This document shows, piece by piece, positions 53,229 to 62,211 of a stretch of DNA of 64,000 bases. Every line of letters starts with the position of its first letter. Position 1 is the first letter of the stretch. The stretch covers positions 62,001 to 126,000 of the forward strand of contig CANJRA010000004.1 in NCBI GenBank assembly GCA_947476625.1, written 5' to 3'. Made by a program: the position numbers and the translations under genes. The notes beneath the pieces were generated by a model. That model saw only the letters and a list, made by a program, of their open reading frames with translations, was not told the origin of the DNA and did no database searches. This DNA is from Fidelibacterota bacterium. Lineage in GTDB: Bacteria; Pseudomonadota; Alphaproteobacteria; Rhodospirillales; Rhodospirillaceae.

Positions 53229-55525
53229 AATTTCACCACACGTAAACGCAAGGCATTGGCAATCACGCTGACCGACGACACGGACATAGCCGCGGCGGCA
53301 ACCGCGGGCGTCAACAACCAGCCCAGTAGCGGGTACAGCGCCCCCGCCGCCAAGGGGATACCCGCGACATTATAGGCAAACGCGAAAAACAGGTTTTGCC
53401 GGATATTGGAAAGAGTCGCGCGCGATAGCTTATGCGCGCGCACCAATCCGGCAATGTCGCCCTTCAACAAGGTGATGCCCGCGCTTTCCATGGCGATATC
53501 GGTGCCGGTTCCCATGGCCACGCCGACATCTGCCACCGTCAGGGCCGGGGCGTCGTTGATGCCATCGCCGGCCATGGCGACAACACGCCCTTGCGCTTTA
53601 AGTGCGGCAATGACGTCGGCTTTGTCCTGCGGCGTGACTTCGGCGCGGAAATCTTCCAGGCCCAATCGCTTGGCTATCGCCGCCGCTGTCGCGGCGTGAT
53701 CGCCGGTCAGCATCAGCACACGCAAGCCCCGGCCCTTGAAATAGGCAAGCGACGCTGGCGCTGTTTGTTTGATCGGATCAGCAATGCCGATGATGCCGCC
53801 GAACTGATAGTCCAAAGCAATATAGATCACTGTGGCGCCAGCGCTGCGCGCGTCGTTGGCTTCGTTATCCAGCTCTGCCGTATCGATGTTATTCTCGCGC
53901 AAGAAACCAGCGCTCCCCAACAGCACGCGTTTTCCGCCCACGATGCCGCTGACGCCCTTACCGACGATGGATTGAAATTCGAGCGCAGGCGTAGGCGTTA
54001 ATGATCGCGCTTTTGCGCCGCGCAGAATGGCGCTGGCCAGCGGATGCTCGCTGCCGCGTTCGAGGCCAGCGGCCGCTTTCAGCATCGTGTTTTCATCGAA
54101 GCCCGCCGCAGCGCGCACGAGGGTGACGTCCGGGCGGCCTTCGGTCAGCGTGCCGGTCTTGTCGAGTACCAGCGTATCGACGCGCGCGAAGCGTTCTAAT
54201 GCTGCTGCGTTCTTGATCAACAAGCCCGCCTGCGCCGCGCGCCCCACCGCCACCATGATCGACATCGGCGTTGCGAGACCCAGCGTGCAGGGGCAGGCAA
54301 TGATCAACACCGAGACTGCCGCCACGAGGGCCATAGACAGTGACGGCGCGGGACCGAACGCGGCCCAGATGCCAAAAGTCAGAACCGCCACGATAATCAC
54401 CGCCGGAGCGAAACATGCCGACACCTGATCGGCCACGCGCTGGATCGGCGCCTGACTGCGCTGCGCCTGTGACACCAAATGCACGATCTGCGATAGCAGC
54501 GTGTCGGCACCAACTTTCTTGGCGCGCATCACGAACGAGCCGCTGGTATTAAACGTCCCCGCCAGAACAGCATCCTTGATCTCGCGCGTTACCGGCAGCG
54601 CCTCACCCGTTACCATGGATTGATCGACCGCACCCCGGCCTTCAACGACAACACCGTCTACCGGAATTTTTTCGCCGGGCTTGATGCGCAGGAGGTCGCC
54701 CACAACGATCATCGCGACTTCGATTTCGATATCGGTGCCGTCTTGCACCTTCAGCGCGGTCTTCGGCGCCAGATTTATCAGGCCGCGAATAGCGCCCGAG
54801 GTCCGTTCGCGTGCGCGCAATTCCAGCACTTGTCCCAGCAACACCAACGTCACGATCACCGCCGCCGCTTCGTAATAAACCGGCACCATGCCGCTGGTCG
54901 CAAACGTGGCTGGAATTATCTGCGGCGCAACCGTCGCAACAACGCTGAACAGCAAGGCAATGCCGGTGCCCATGGCAATCAACGTGAACATATTGAGATG
55001 GCGATGCATGACCGAAGCCCAGCCACGCACAAAAAACGGCTGCCCTGCCCACAGCACCACCGGCGTGGCGAGCGCAAACTGAACCCAGTTCATATTGTGC
55101 AGATGAAAGCCAAAAAGATGGCTCCCCATCTCCAGCACAAACAACGGCGCGGTCAGGATCACCGCCACCCATAGCCGCCGCATGAAGTCGATCAGCTCGT
55201 GATTGACCTCCGTCCCCGTCGCGACGTCCGGTTCCAGCGCCATGCCGCACTTCGGACAACTGCCTGGTCCTTGTTGGCGCACCTCGGGATGCATGGGGCA
55301 GTTATACGCAGCACCGGGGACAACCTTCTCCGCGACCGGCTTACCGCCAAGATACCGCACGGGCGCGGCCACGAACTTAGTCCGGCACCCGGCAGAGCAG
55401 AAGAAATAGGGTTTATTCGCGTGTTCCGCGCGGTGCGGCGTCGTCTCGGGATCGACCGTCATGCCGCAGACCGGATCAATCGCGGTATGGGTGTGGTGAT
55501 GATGAGCGTGCGTATGCTCTGACAT
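53225..55525 (-). CDS. copA: Copper-translocating P1B-type ATPase
   Basis: A ~766-aa P1B-1 ATPase. The N-terminus is His-rich, then a YHS domain (DPVCGMTV, PYFFCSAGCRTKF) and a heavy-metal-binding cysteine block (CPMHPEV, CPKCGMALEP) replace the usual HMA domain. Core motifs are the CPC helix IIACPCTLGLATP, DKTGTLTEGRP, the HP motif SEHPLASAI, and GDGINDAPALTVADVGVAMGTG. It pumps Cu(I) out of the cytosol. The start chosen (MSEHTH, 55525) has CAGGAG nearby; six codons further upstream are open. Divergent from csoR across a CsoR operator. Confidence 0.95.
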   Translation of the reverse strand: MSEHTHAHHHHTHTAIDPVCGMTVDPETTPHRAEHANKPYFFCSAGCRTKFVAAPVRYLGGKPVAEKVVPGAAYNCPMHPEVRQQGPGSCPKCGMALEPDVATGTEVNHELIDFMRRLWVAVILTAPLFVLEMGSHLFGFHLHNMNWVQFALATPVVLWAGQPFFVRGWASVMHRHLNMFTLIAMGTGIALLFSVVATVAPQIIPATFATSGMVPVYYEAAAVIVTLVLLGQVLELRARERTSGAIRGLINLAPKTALKVQDGTDIEIEVAMIVVGDLLRIKPGEKIPVDGVVVEGRGAVDQSMVTGEALPVTREIKDAVLAGTFNTSGSFVMRAKKVGADTLLSQIVHLVSQAQRSQAPIQRVADQVSACFAPAVIIVAVLTFGIWAAFGPAPSLSMALVAAVSVLIIACPCTLGLATPMSIMVAVGRAAQAGLLIKNAAALERFARVDTLVLDKTGTLTEGRPDVTLVRAAAGFDENTMLKAAAGLERGSEHPLASAILRGAKARSLTPTPALEFQSIVGKGVSGIVGGKRVLLGSAGFLRENNIDTAELDNEANDARSAGATVIYIALDYQFGGIIGIADPIKQTAPASLAYFKGRGLRVLMLTGDHAATAAAIAKRLGLEDFRAEVTPQDKADVIAALKAQGRVVAMAGDGINDAPALTVADVGVAMGTGTDIAMESAGITLLKGDIAGLVRAHKLSRATLSNIRQNLFFAFAYNVAGIPLAAGALYPLLGWLLTPAVAAAAMSVSSVSVIANALRLRVVKL

Positions 55526-55577
55526 AGGCGGCTCCTGAACCATCGCCAGTATAGACCCCCAGTAGGTATTTTGTCAA

Positions 55578-55594
55578 ATACCCCACTGGGGTAT
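55578..55594. promoter_or_regulatory. CsoR-type copper operator
   Basis: A near-perfect palindrome ATACCCCACTGGGGTAT, the classical GC-tract operator recognised by CsoR repressors, lies 29 bp before the csoR ATG. A degenerate second copy, AGACCCCCAGTAGGTAT at 55553-55569, lies nearer copA. Together they suggest joint repression of both divergent genes, relieved by Cu(I). Confidence 0.8.
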
Positions 55595-55622
55595 ATAGTG
55601 CCCGTTGCATCAGGAGACCGAC

Positions 55623-55916
55623 ATGGCCGCACAGCATAAACACGGCGCGCATCCACCCAAGGCGGGAACCGTCAGCCGTCTCACTCGCATCGAAGGTCAG
55701 GTGCGCGGTGTCACGCGCATGGTGGAAGAGGGCCGCTACTGCATAGACATCTTGACGCAGCTTAAGGCCGTGCGTGCCGCTTTGACGAAAGTGGAAAGCG
55801 CGATTCTCAAGGATCATCTCGGCCATTGCATCGAAGGCGCCATCGTCGCCGGCAACGTCAATGAACAGCGCAAAAAAGCAGCGGAGCTGGTGGCGCTATT
55901 GGAACGTGCGCGCTGA
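55623..55916 (+). CDS. csoR: Copper-sensing transcriptional repressor, CsoR family
   Basis: A 97-aa all-helical DUF156 repressor. Copper-ligand positions are present: Cys40 (GRYCIDIL), His65 and Cys69 (KDHLGHCIEGAI), together with the family blocks RLTRIEGQVRGVTRMVEEG and QLKAVRAALTKVE. It should bind the palindrome upstream and release it on Cu(I) binding. The ATG at 55623 with CAGGAG upstream is the start; a TTG at 55605 is an in-frame alternative. Confidence 0.93.
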   Translation: MAAQHKHGAHPPKAGTVSRLTRIEGQVRGVTRMVEEGRYCIDILTQLKAVRAALTKVESAILKDHLGHCIEGAIVAGNVNEQRKKAAELVALLERAR

Positions 55917-56083
55917 TCAGTCGGGCTTGATCATTCGGTCTTAAGGCATTTGTAGAGTTGGAATGGTGCAGGTGCAACGGCGACAAAGCCAGAGCTAGTA
56001 CCCACTATCCGAAGTGAGTGAGTCATAATTGCACTATCGCGGTGTTTTGCGCCGTGATTCAAGATGGCATGATATTGGATGCC

Positions 56084-56224
56084 ATGAAAGTGCGGCTGCG
56101 GCCGGGAGATCGCGGGATTCTGGAGGCGCGGCTGCGTGCGGCGACCACGGAACAGCGACAACTGCTGCGGATGCGGATCGTGTTGGAAGCGGCGGAAGGG
56201 CACGCACGCGAGCTTTACGACCTA
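56084..56224 (+). pseudogene. IS630-type transposase N-terminal fragment
   Basis: About 47 codons resemble the start of an IS630-family transposase: KVRLRPGDRGILEARLRAA, QRQLLRMRIVLEAAEGHA, the pattern that precedes the helix-turn-helix. The homology then stops abruptly and the remaining frame to 56404 is unrelated. The whole catalytic domain is missing. The rest of the 484-bp gap between csoR and the HiPIP gene (55917-56400) holds nothing else that I can name apart from a hairpin. Confidence 0.6.
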
Positions 56225-56358
56225 ACGCCGCGGCTCAGCCGCATTGGCGATAGGGAGATTTGGAAACCACGCCCGCTTTGCGGCTGGGCGCCGAGGCACA
56301 TGCCCATCCACGGCTGCGGGTCAAAAGCCGCGACCTCCACTAAACGCCGATCAAGCAT

Positions 56359-56385
56359 AGCGGCGGCACCCTGGGCGCCGCCGCT
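56359..56385 (-). terminator. Hairpin downstream of the HiPIP gene
   Basis: AGCGGCGGC and GCCGCCGCT form a perfect 9-bp stem with a 9-base loop, starting 16 bp past the HiPIP stop on the minus strand. There is no strong T-tract, so it may be a weak terminator or an RNA-stabilising hairpin. Confidence 0.4.
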
Positions 56386-56400
56386 TTACGAAATATGCGC

Positions 56401-56718
56401 TTAGTCTTTAGCGCTCCAAGAATCGCAGTGACCGCCGGCGTTGGCCGGACCGGTGAAGATCATGCAGGTGCCGCATCCATCGCCTGCGGCTTGGAAGAAA
56501 GCGCAGTTGCCACAGGTTTTGGCCGCCTCTGGCGATTTCTCCACATAATTGAGCGACTCACGTATACCGAGCTGCCCGCCGTCCATCGCTTTCGGATCGG
56601 CACAAAGCTTGTCGGCCGCCGACGCCGTTTGTACGGTTGCCATTGCCGCCAGCGCAAAGCCGCCTAACCGCATACCTTGCTCGATCAATGTGCGCCGTGA
56701 AATCTGTCTGCCAGTCAT
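56401..56718 (-). CDS. High-potential iron-sulfur protein, Tat-exported
   Basis: A 105-aa HiPIP precursor. A twin-arginine signal (SRRTLIEQG, then GGFALAAMATVQTASA) is followed by a ~70-residue mature domain with cysteines at 69, 72, 82/85 and 98 (TCGNCAFFQ, GCGTCMIF, GHCDSW), the pattern for one [4Fe-4S] cluster; an extra Cys39 lies near the mature N-terminus. HiPIPs carry single electrons in the periplasm between respiratory or photosynthetic complexes. It is isolated here, so its partner cannot be told. Confidence 0.9.
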   Translation of the reverse strand: MTGRQISRRTLIEQGMRLGGFALAAMATVQTASAADKLCADPKAMDGGQLGIRESLNYVEKSPEAAKTCGNCAFFQAAGDGCGTCMIFTGPANAGGHCDSWSAKD

Positions 56719-56991
56719 AGTGCCGTCCTTTCCTTGAACCTGCGCCGACCTTTTAATCGGAGCTGTTTCAGCCTACGCGTTAGTGTCGCCTTCAATTGCG
56801 CCTCAAATACGTCTGGCCGGAGGTTCTTTTGTGATGTCCCTGCGCCCCAACGCACCCATCTCAAACATAGCACTCATTTTTACCGGCTTGGGAAATCGCG
56901 CAACAATGAAGAATTGTCCACGTACCGGAATGACGGCCAATCGCATTTGCGGATCATTCCAAACAGCTAACTTCCCACTAGGGGCGCGAGC
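56719..56991. other. Divergent intergenic region, HiPIP / rhamnose cluster
   Basis: A 273-bp gap between the divergent HiPIP and glycosyltransferase genes, presumably carrying both promoters. Short open frames cross it, but none has homology or a ribosome site. I see no other structure. Confidence 0.4.
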
Positions 56992-57981
56992 ATGTTATCC
57001 ATGCCGATAATGGCCACTTCCAACGACATCCCGGCCCTTTCGCCACCGCCCACGGACCAAGTTTCCGTCGCGATCCTTCTCTGCACCTTTCGCGGGGAGC
57101 ATTTTCTGGCACGGCAATTGAACTCCTTTGCCGCCCAAACCCATGACAACTGGAAAGTCTGGGCCTCCGACGACGGCTCCGACGACAAAACCCTCGCGCT
57201 TTTGGCGGCGTACAAAGAAAAATGGGGCGACAGCAGAATTAACATCAGCCAAGGACCCCGCCGCGGCTTTGTCGCCAACTTCCTGTCGCTGACATGCAAC
57301 CCCACCATCCAGGCCGACCACTATGCTTATGCCGACCAGGACGATCTGTGGGAGCCGGATAAGCTGGCGCGCGCCGCCGCCTGGTTGGGCGGCGTTCCGC
57401 GTGAAACGTCTGCACTATATATGTCGCGCACCCGGCTGATCGACGAGGACGACCGTGAGCTGGGTTTTGCGCCGTTGTTCACGGCCAAACCCCCGACCTT
57501 CGCCAACGCCATGGTCCAGAATATCGGCGGCGGCAACACCATGGTGTTCAACGATACGGCGCGCAAACTCATCATGGCCGCCACCAGCGACGATACCATC
57601 GTCAGCCACGATTGGTGGACCTACCTGTTGATCACCGGAACGGGCGGGGTCGCTTTCTATGACCCCTATCCCAGCATCCGCTACCGTCAGCATCGTTCGC
57701 AGTTGGTAGGCACGAATGCAGGTTTGGCGGCACGGTTGTGGCGGGCCATGCGGGTATTTGGAGGTCGCTTCAAACGCTGGAGCGCTATCAATGTCCGGAC
57801 CTTGGCGCCCTTCCGCGAGCGCCTGACGCCCGAAAATCGCCATATCTTCGATCAATTCTGCGCCGCCCGCTCCGGCTGGCTGCCGATGCGCCTCCTGGCC
57901 CTCAAACGCTCCGGGGTGCACAGGCAGAACTTTCTCGATAATATCGGCCTCTATGTCGCGGCCATCTTCAACAGGCTCTAA
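56992..57981 (+). CDS. Family 2 glycosyltransferase, rhamnosyltransferase-like
   Basis: A 329-aa GT-A enzyme. It reads [19 protein letters not shown] at the first strand, then [21 protein letters not shown] and [21 protein letters not shown], giving the DDGSDD and DQDD (DxD) signatures of rhamnosyl-type GT2 proteins. A C-terminal helical region follows with no membrane span. It begins the operon that makes dTDP-L-rhamnose (rfbBDAC follow at 5-10 bp or with overlaps), so transfer of rhamnose to a surface polysaccharide is the likely role. Several in-frame Met codons within the first 10 make the exact start uncertain. Confidence 0.88.
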   Translation: MLSMPIMATSNDIPALSPPPTDQVSVAILLCTFRGEHFLARQLNSFAAQTHDNWKVWASDDGSDDKTLALLAAYKEKWGDSRINISQGPRRGFVANFLSLTCNPTIQADHYAYADQDDLWEPDKLARAAAWLGGVPRETSALYMSRTRLIDEDDRELGFAPLFTAKPPTFANAMVQNIGGGNTMVFNDTARKLIMAATSDDTIVSHDWWTYLLITGTGGVAFYDPYPSIRYRQHRSQLVGTNAGLAARLWRAMRVFGGRFKRWSAINVRTLAPFRERLTPENRHIFDQFCAARSGWLPMRLLALKRSGVHRQNFLDNIGLYVAAIFNRL

Positions 57982-57986
57982 GAATA

Positions 57987-59045
57987 ATGACAATTTTGGT
58001 AACCGGAGGCGCCGGGTTCATCGGCGCCAATTTCGTAATTGATTGGATTGCTGCGGGCGGCGAGCCCGTCGTCAACTTCGACAAGCTGACCTATGCTGGC
58101 AATCTCGAAAACCTCGCCAGCCTTAAAGGCAACAACCGTCATATCTTTGTGCAGGGCGACATCGGCGACTTCGATGTGGTTGCGAAAGTGGTGGCCGAAC
58201 ACCGCCCGCGCGCCGTACTCAACTTCGCCGCCGAATCTCACGTCGACCGCTCGATCCACAGCCCGGAAGATTTCATTCAGACCAACATCGTCGGCACCTA
58301 TCGCCTGCTCGAAGCGATGCGCGGCTATTTCGGCAGCATGAGTCCGGCCGAGAAAACTGCTTTCCGTTTCCTACACGTCTCGACCGACGAAGTGTATGGC
58401 TCGTTGAAATCCGACGCGGCGGCGTTCACCGAAGATCACACCTATCAGCCCAACAGTCCCTACTCGGCCTCGAAGGCTGCGTCCGACCACTTGGTACGCG
58501 CCTATCACCACACTTATGGTCTGCCGGTTCTAACCACCAATTGCTCCAACAACTACGGACCCTATCAATTCCCCGAGAAGCTGATCCCGCTGATGATCCA
58601 CAATGCGTTGATCGGCAAACCGCTGCCGGTATACGGCGATGGGCTCAATGTGCGCGATTGGCTCTATGTCGGCGATCATTGCACGGCGATCCGCGCGGTG
58701 CTGGAACGCGGCAAGATCGATGAGACTTATAATATCGGCGGCTGGAACGAAATGTCGAACATCGACGTTGTCCACACGTTGTGCGACATCCTGGATGTGG
58801 AAAAGCCGCGCGGCGATGGGGTTTCCTACCGCAAGCAGATCACCTTCGTTCCCGACCGTCCGGGTCACGACCGCCGCTACGCCATCGACGCCAGCAAGAT
58901 CGACCGCGAATTGAAATGGAAGCCCGTGGAAACATTCGAGACCGGCATCAGGCGCACTGTGCGCTGGTATCTCGACAATCAGTCATGGGTCAAGAACGTT
59001 ACCAGCGGCGCCTATCGCGAGTGGGTAGCGACGCAATATCAATGA
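57987..59045 (+). CDS. rfbB: dTDP-glucose 4,6-dehydratase
   Basis: A 352-aa extended SDR. NAD motif [15 protein letters not shown]; the active-site region contains [12 protein letters not shown] and [22 protein letters not shown] (YxxxK); [20 protein letters not shown] is diagnostic for RmlB. It catalyses the second step from glucose-1-phosphate to dTDP-L-rhamnose. Only 5 bp separate it from the glycosyltransferase gene. Confidence 0.97.
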   Translation: MTILVTGGAGFIGANFVIDWIAAGGEPVVNFDKLTYAGNLENLASLKGNNRHIFVQGDIGDFDVVAKVVAEHRPRAVLNFAAESHVDRSIHSPEDFIQTNIVGTYRLLEAMRGYFGSMSPAEKTAFRFLHVSTDEVYGSLKSDAAAFTEDHTYQPNSPYSASKAASDHLVRAYHHTYGLPVLTTNCSNNYGPYQFPEKLIPLMIHNALIGKPLPVYGDGLNVRDWLYVGDHCTAIRAVLERGKIDETYNIGGWNEMSNIDVVHTLCDILDVEKPRGDGVSYRKQITFVPDRPGHDRRYAIDASKIDRELKWKPVETFETGIRRTVRWYLDNQSWVKNVTSGAYREWVATQYQ

Positions 59046-59055
59046 AGAACGCGCG

Positions 59056-59958
59056 ATGAGAATTCTGCTGCTAGGCGCAGGCGGCCAAGTCGGCTGGGAG
59101 TTGCAGCGCGCGCTCACACCGCTCGGCGACGTCACGGCGTTGACGCGGGCCGAGGCGGATTTCACCGACCTTCACCGTTTGCGCGAAACTGTGCGCGCCG
59201 CGAAAGCCGACATTGTCGTCAATGCCGCTGCTTATACCGCCGTCGATAAAGCCGAGTCCGAGGCCGCGCAAGCTGCGCTCGTCAATGCCAAGGCCGTCGG
59301 CGTGCTCGCCGAAGAAGCGCACCGCAATCGCGCCCTGCTGGTTCACTATTCCACTGACTATATCTTCGACGGCACCAAGCCCGATGCATACGTCGAGACC
59401 GATGCACCCAACCCCATCAGCGTCTACGGCGCGACTAAGCTGCAGGGCGAAGAGGCCGTACGCATCACCGGTGTCGATCACCTGATCTTCCGCACCAGTT
59501 GGGTTTACGCCACGCGTGGCAAGAACTTCCCGCGTACGATCTTGGCCGCGGCCCAGACCCGCGACGAACTCAAAGTCGTTGCCGACCAGATCGGGGCTCC
59601 GACCAGTGCGGAGTTAATCGCCGATGTGACGGCCCTGGCGCTGCATCGCATAAGCGCCGACCGGCGTGGTTTGACCGGCACTTACCATTTGACCGCCGCC
59701 GGGGAGACCAGCTGGCATGCCTATGCCCAGCATCTGCTGCGTCTCGCGGCCCGGCGAGGATATAGCCTGAAAGCCAACGCCGAGCGGGTCATGCCCGTGA
59801 CAACGGCGGAATATTCGACCCTCGCCAAGCGCATTGCCAATTCACGGCTGGCGACGGATAAGTTAAGAACCGCCTTCGGCTTGACCCTGCCTTTTTGGGG
59901 TGCTCAGCTTGAACGCTTTCTCGACGAACTCCCGCACGAAGGTTCCCCCGCACGATGA
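59056..59958 (+). CDS. rfbD: dTDP-4-dehydrorhamnose reductase
   Basis: A 300-aa RmlD-type [19 protein letters not shown] (GxxGxxG), [44 protein letters not shown] (YxxxK) and [18 protein letters not shown]. It performs the final NADPH-dependent reduction to dTDP-L-rhamnose. Start is 10 bp after rfbB; the stop overlaps rfbA by ATGA. Confidence 0.96.
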   Translation: MRILLLGAGGQVGWELQRALTPLGDVTALTRAEADFTDLHRLRETVRAAKADIVVNAAAYTAVDKAESEAAQAALVNAKAVGVLAEEAHRNRALLVHYSTDYIFDGTKPDAYVETDAPNPISVYGATKLQGEEAVRITGVDHLIFRTSWVYATRGKNFPRTILAAAQTRDELKVVADQIGAPTSAELIADVTALALHRISADRRGLTGTYHLTAAGETSWHAYAQHLLRLAARRGYSLKANAERVMPVTTAEYSTLAKRIANSRLATDKLRTAFGLTLPFWGAQLERFLDELPHEGSPAR

Positions 59959-60848
59959 CCCAAAGCCGCGCACGTAAAGGCATTATCCTGGCCGGCGGTG
60001 CGGGCACGCGCCTGCATCCCGCCACCTTGGTTGTCTCCAAACAACTGCTCCCGGTGTTCGATAAGCCGATGATCTATTATTCGCTGTCCGCTTTGATGCT
60101 GGCCGGCATCCGCGACATTCTCATCATCTCCACGCCGCTCGATACGCCGCGCTTTGAACAATTGCTCGGCTCGGGCGAGCAATGGGGAATGAACTTCACG
60201 TACACCGTGCAACCCTCGCCCGACGGTTTGGCGCAGGCTTTCTTGATCGGCGAGAGCTTCCTCGCCGGCGCGCCGGCTGCATTGGTACTCGGCGATAACA
60301 TATTCTACGGCCAAGGCCTGCCGGCGCTGCTGTACTCCGCCGACAAAAAACCTTCGGGCGCGACGGTGTTCGCCTATCACGTTAACGATCCAGAGCGTTA
60401 CGGCGTGGTCGAATTCGACAAAACCGGCACCGCCGTCAGCCTGGAAGAAAAACCCAAGCAGCCTAAATCCAATTACGCGGTTACGGGTTTGTATTTCTAC
60501 GACAATAACGTCGTGGCCTATGCCAAATCGCTGAAGCCCTCGCCGCGCGGCGAACTTGAAATCACCGACCTCAACCGCCTCTATCTCGATAAAGGCACGC
60601 TGTCGGTCGAGATCATGCGCCGCGGCTACGCCTGGCTCGATACCGGCACCCACGACTCAATGCTCGAAGCCAGCCAGTTCATCGCCGTGCTGGAAAAGCG
60701 CCAAGGCATGAAAGTCTCCTGCCCCGAGGAAATCGCCTTCCGCCAGAAATGGATCGACGCGGCTCAACTCGAGAAACTCGCCGCGCCTTTAGCAAAGAAC
60801 GATTATGGCCGCTACCTGAGAAGCCTTCTGAGCGAGCAGCTGCTTTAA
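59955..60848 (+). CDS. rfbA: Glucose-1-phosphate thymidylyltransferase
   Basis: A 297-aa Rml[60 protein letters not shown] and [13 protein letters not shown]. It makes dTDP-glucose from dTTP and glucose-1-phosphate, the first and usually feedback-controlled step of the pathway. It overlaps both neighbours (ATGA with rfbD, TAATG with rfbC). Confidence 0.97.
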   Translation: MTQSRARKGIILAGGAGTRLHPATLVVSKQLLPVFDKPMIYYSLSALMLAGIRDILIISTPLDTPRFEQLLGSGEQWGMNFTYTVQPSPDGLAQAFLIGESFLAGAPAALVLGDNIFYGQGLPALLYSADKKPSGATVFAYHVNDPERYGVVEFDKTGTAVSLEEKPKQPKSNYAVTGLYFYDNNVVAYAKSLKPSPRGELEITDLNRLYLDKGTLSVEIMRRGYAWLDTGTHDSMLEASQFIAVLEKRQGMKVSCPEEIAFRQKWIDAAQLEKLAAPLAKNDYGRYLRSLLSEQLL

Positions 60849-61393
60849 TGAAAGCCACCCGCCTTTCCGTCCCGGACGTTATTTTGCTGGAGCCGAAAGT
60901 TTTCGGCGACGACCGTGGATTTTTTTTCGAGAGCTTCAACGCGGGCACGTTTCAAGATGCCACCGGACTGAAGCCTGATTTCGTCCAGGATAACCATTCC
61001 CGCTCGGCCAAAGGCGTTCTGCGCGGTCTGCATTACCAAGTCAAACAGACCCAAGGAAAACTTCTGCGTGTCGTTGTCGGCGAAGCATTCGATGTCGCGG
61101 TCGACATCCGCGAGTCATCACCGACGTTCGGCCAATGGGTCGGCGAGTTATTGTCGGCAGAAAATAAAAAGCTGCTGTGGATTCCCGCGGGCTTCGCGCA
61201 CGGCTTTCTGGCGACCACCGATTACGCCGAAGTCGTCTACAAAACGACCGACTATTGGTCTGCCGAGCATGAGCGGTGTATTGCGTGGAACGATCCGGCC
61301 CTCGCGATCGAGTGGCCGCTCGAAGGCCCGCCGGTCTTGTCCGGCAAAGATCAGCAGGGCGCGACCTTGTCCGCGGCCGATGTTTTCCCATGA
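60848..61393 (+). CDS. rfbC: dTDP-4-dehydrorhamnose 3,5-epimerase
   Basis: A 181-aa RmlC cupin from the ATG at 60848, which overlaps the rfbA stop; the frame itself is open ~33 codons upstream inside rfbA. Motifs: DDRGFFFESFNAGTF, QDNHSRSAKGVLRGLHYQ (catalytic His), GEAFDVAVDIRESSPTFG, WIPAGFAHGFLA and YKTTDYWSAEHE with the catalytic Tyr region. With rfbBDA it completes the rhamnose donor pathway. Confidence 0.96.
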   Translation: MKATRLSVPDVILLEPKVFGDDRGFFFESFNAGTFQDATGLKPDFVQDNHSRSAKGVLRGLHYQVKQTQGKLLRVVVGEAFDVAVDIRESSPTFGQWVGELLSAENKKLLWIPAGFAHGFLATTDYAEVVYKTTDYWSAEHERCIAWNDPALAIEWPLEGPPVLSGKDQQGATLSAADVFP

Positions 61394-62211
61394 TACGCCA
61401 GCTTCTGGTATCGCCCCGCGAGATTGCTACCCGTCTATGGCGCAACCGCGCCCTGATTCTCATGCTCGCCAAGCGTGATGCGGTCGGTCGTTATCGCGGG
61501 TCGGTCCTGGGCATTCTGTGGTCTTTCGTTCATCCGCTGTTGATGCTGACCGTTTACACGTTTGTTTTCAGCGGTGTGTTTCGTGCGCGCTGGAACGGCG
61601 GCACCGGCTCGACCGCGGAATACGCGCTTATCCTGTTCACAGGCCTTCTGATCTTCACGCTGTTCGCCGAATGCCTCAACCGCGCACCGTCGCTGATTCT
61701 CAGTCACGTCAGCTACGTTAAGAAGGTCGCCTTTCCCTTGGAAATCTTACCGTGGGTGGCCTTCGGCTCGGCGCTGTTTCACATGGTCATCAGCTTGTCG
61801 GTATGGCTGATCTTTTACTTATTCGTTTTCGGTGTTCCGCCGGTGACGGCGCTGCTACTGCCGATCGTTCTGATCCCGCTGGTGTTAGTTACGATGGGTC
61901 TGTCATGGTTCCTGGCGGCGCTTGGTGTATACCTGCGCGACGTCACGCAGTTTGTCGGCATCGCTACGTCGGCCATGATCTTTCTATCGCCGATTTTCTA
62001 TCCGCTCTCCGTCCTGCGCGAAGACCTTCGCCGCCTGCTGTACTTCAATCCGCTGACGCTGGCGGTGGAACACACGCGCGAGGTTTTGATCTGGGGACAC
62101 CAGCCTAATTGGAATGACTTCAGCCTTTTCTTTGTGGTCGGCGTCGTGATTGCCTGTATCGGCTTTGCCTTCTTCCAAAAAGCACGCAATGGGTTCGCCG
62201 ATGTCCTTTGA
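61390..62211 (+). CDS. wzm: ABC-2 polysaccharide exporter permease (Wzm type)
   Basis: A 273-aa inner-membrane permease from the ATG at 61390, overlapping the rfbC stop. Typical Wzm/TagG features: RNRALILMLAKRDAVGRYRGSVLGILW at the amphipathic entry (given here as LAKRDAVGRYRGS), six helices, GLSWFLAALGVYLRDVTQ and LSPIFYPLSVL near the end. It works with the ATPase encoded next to move a finished undecaprenyl-linked polysaccharide across the inner membrane. Confidence 0.94.
   Translation: MIRQLLVSPREIATRLWRNRALILMLAKRDAVGRYRGSVLGILWSFVHPLLMLTVYTFVFSGVFRARWNGGTGSTAEYALILFTGLLIFTLFAECLNRAPSLILSHVSYVKKVAFPLEILPWVAFGSALFHMVISLSVWLIFYLFVFGVPPVTALLLPIVLIPLVLVTMGLSWFLAALGVYLRDVTQFVGIATSAMIFLSPIFYPLSVLREDLRRLLYFNPLTLAVEHTREVLIWGHQPNWNDFSLFFVVGVVIACIGFAFFQKARNGFADVL

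Noticed and set aside
55931-56203. A 90-codon minus-strand frame between csoR and the HiPIP gene
   Set aside because: It is antisense to the IS630-type fragment and has no features of its own.
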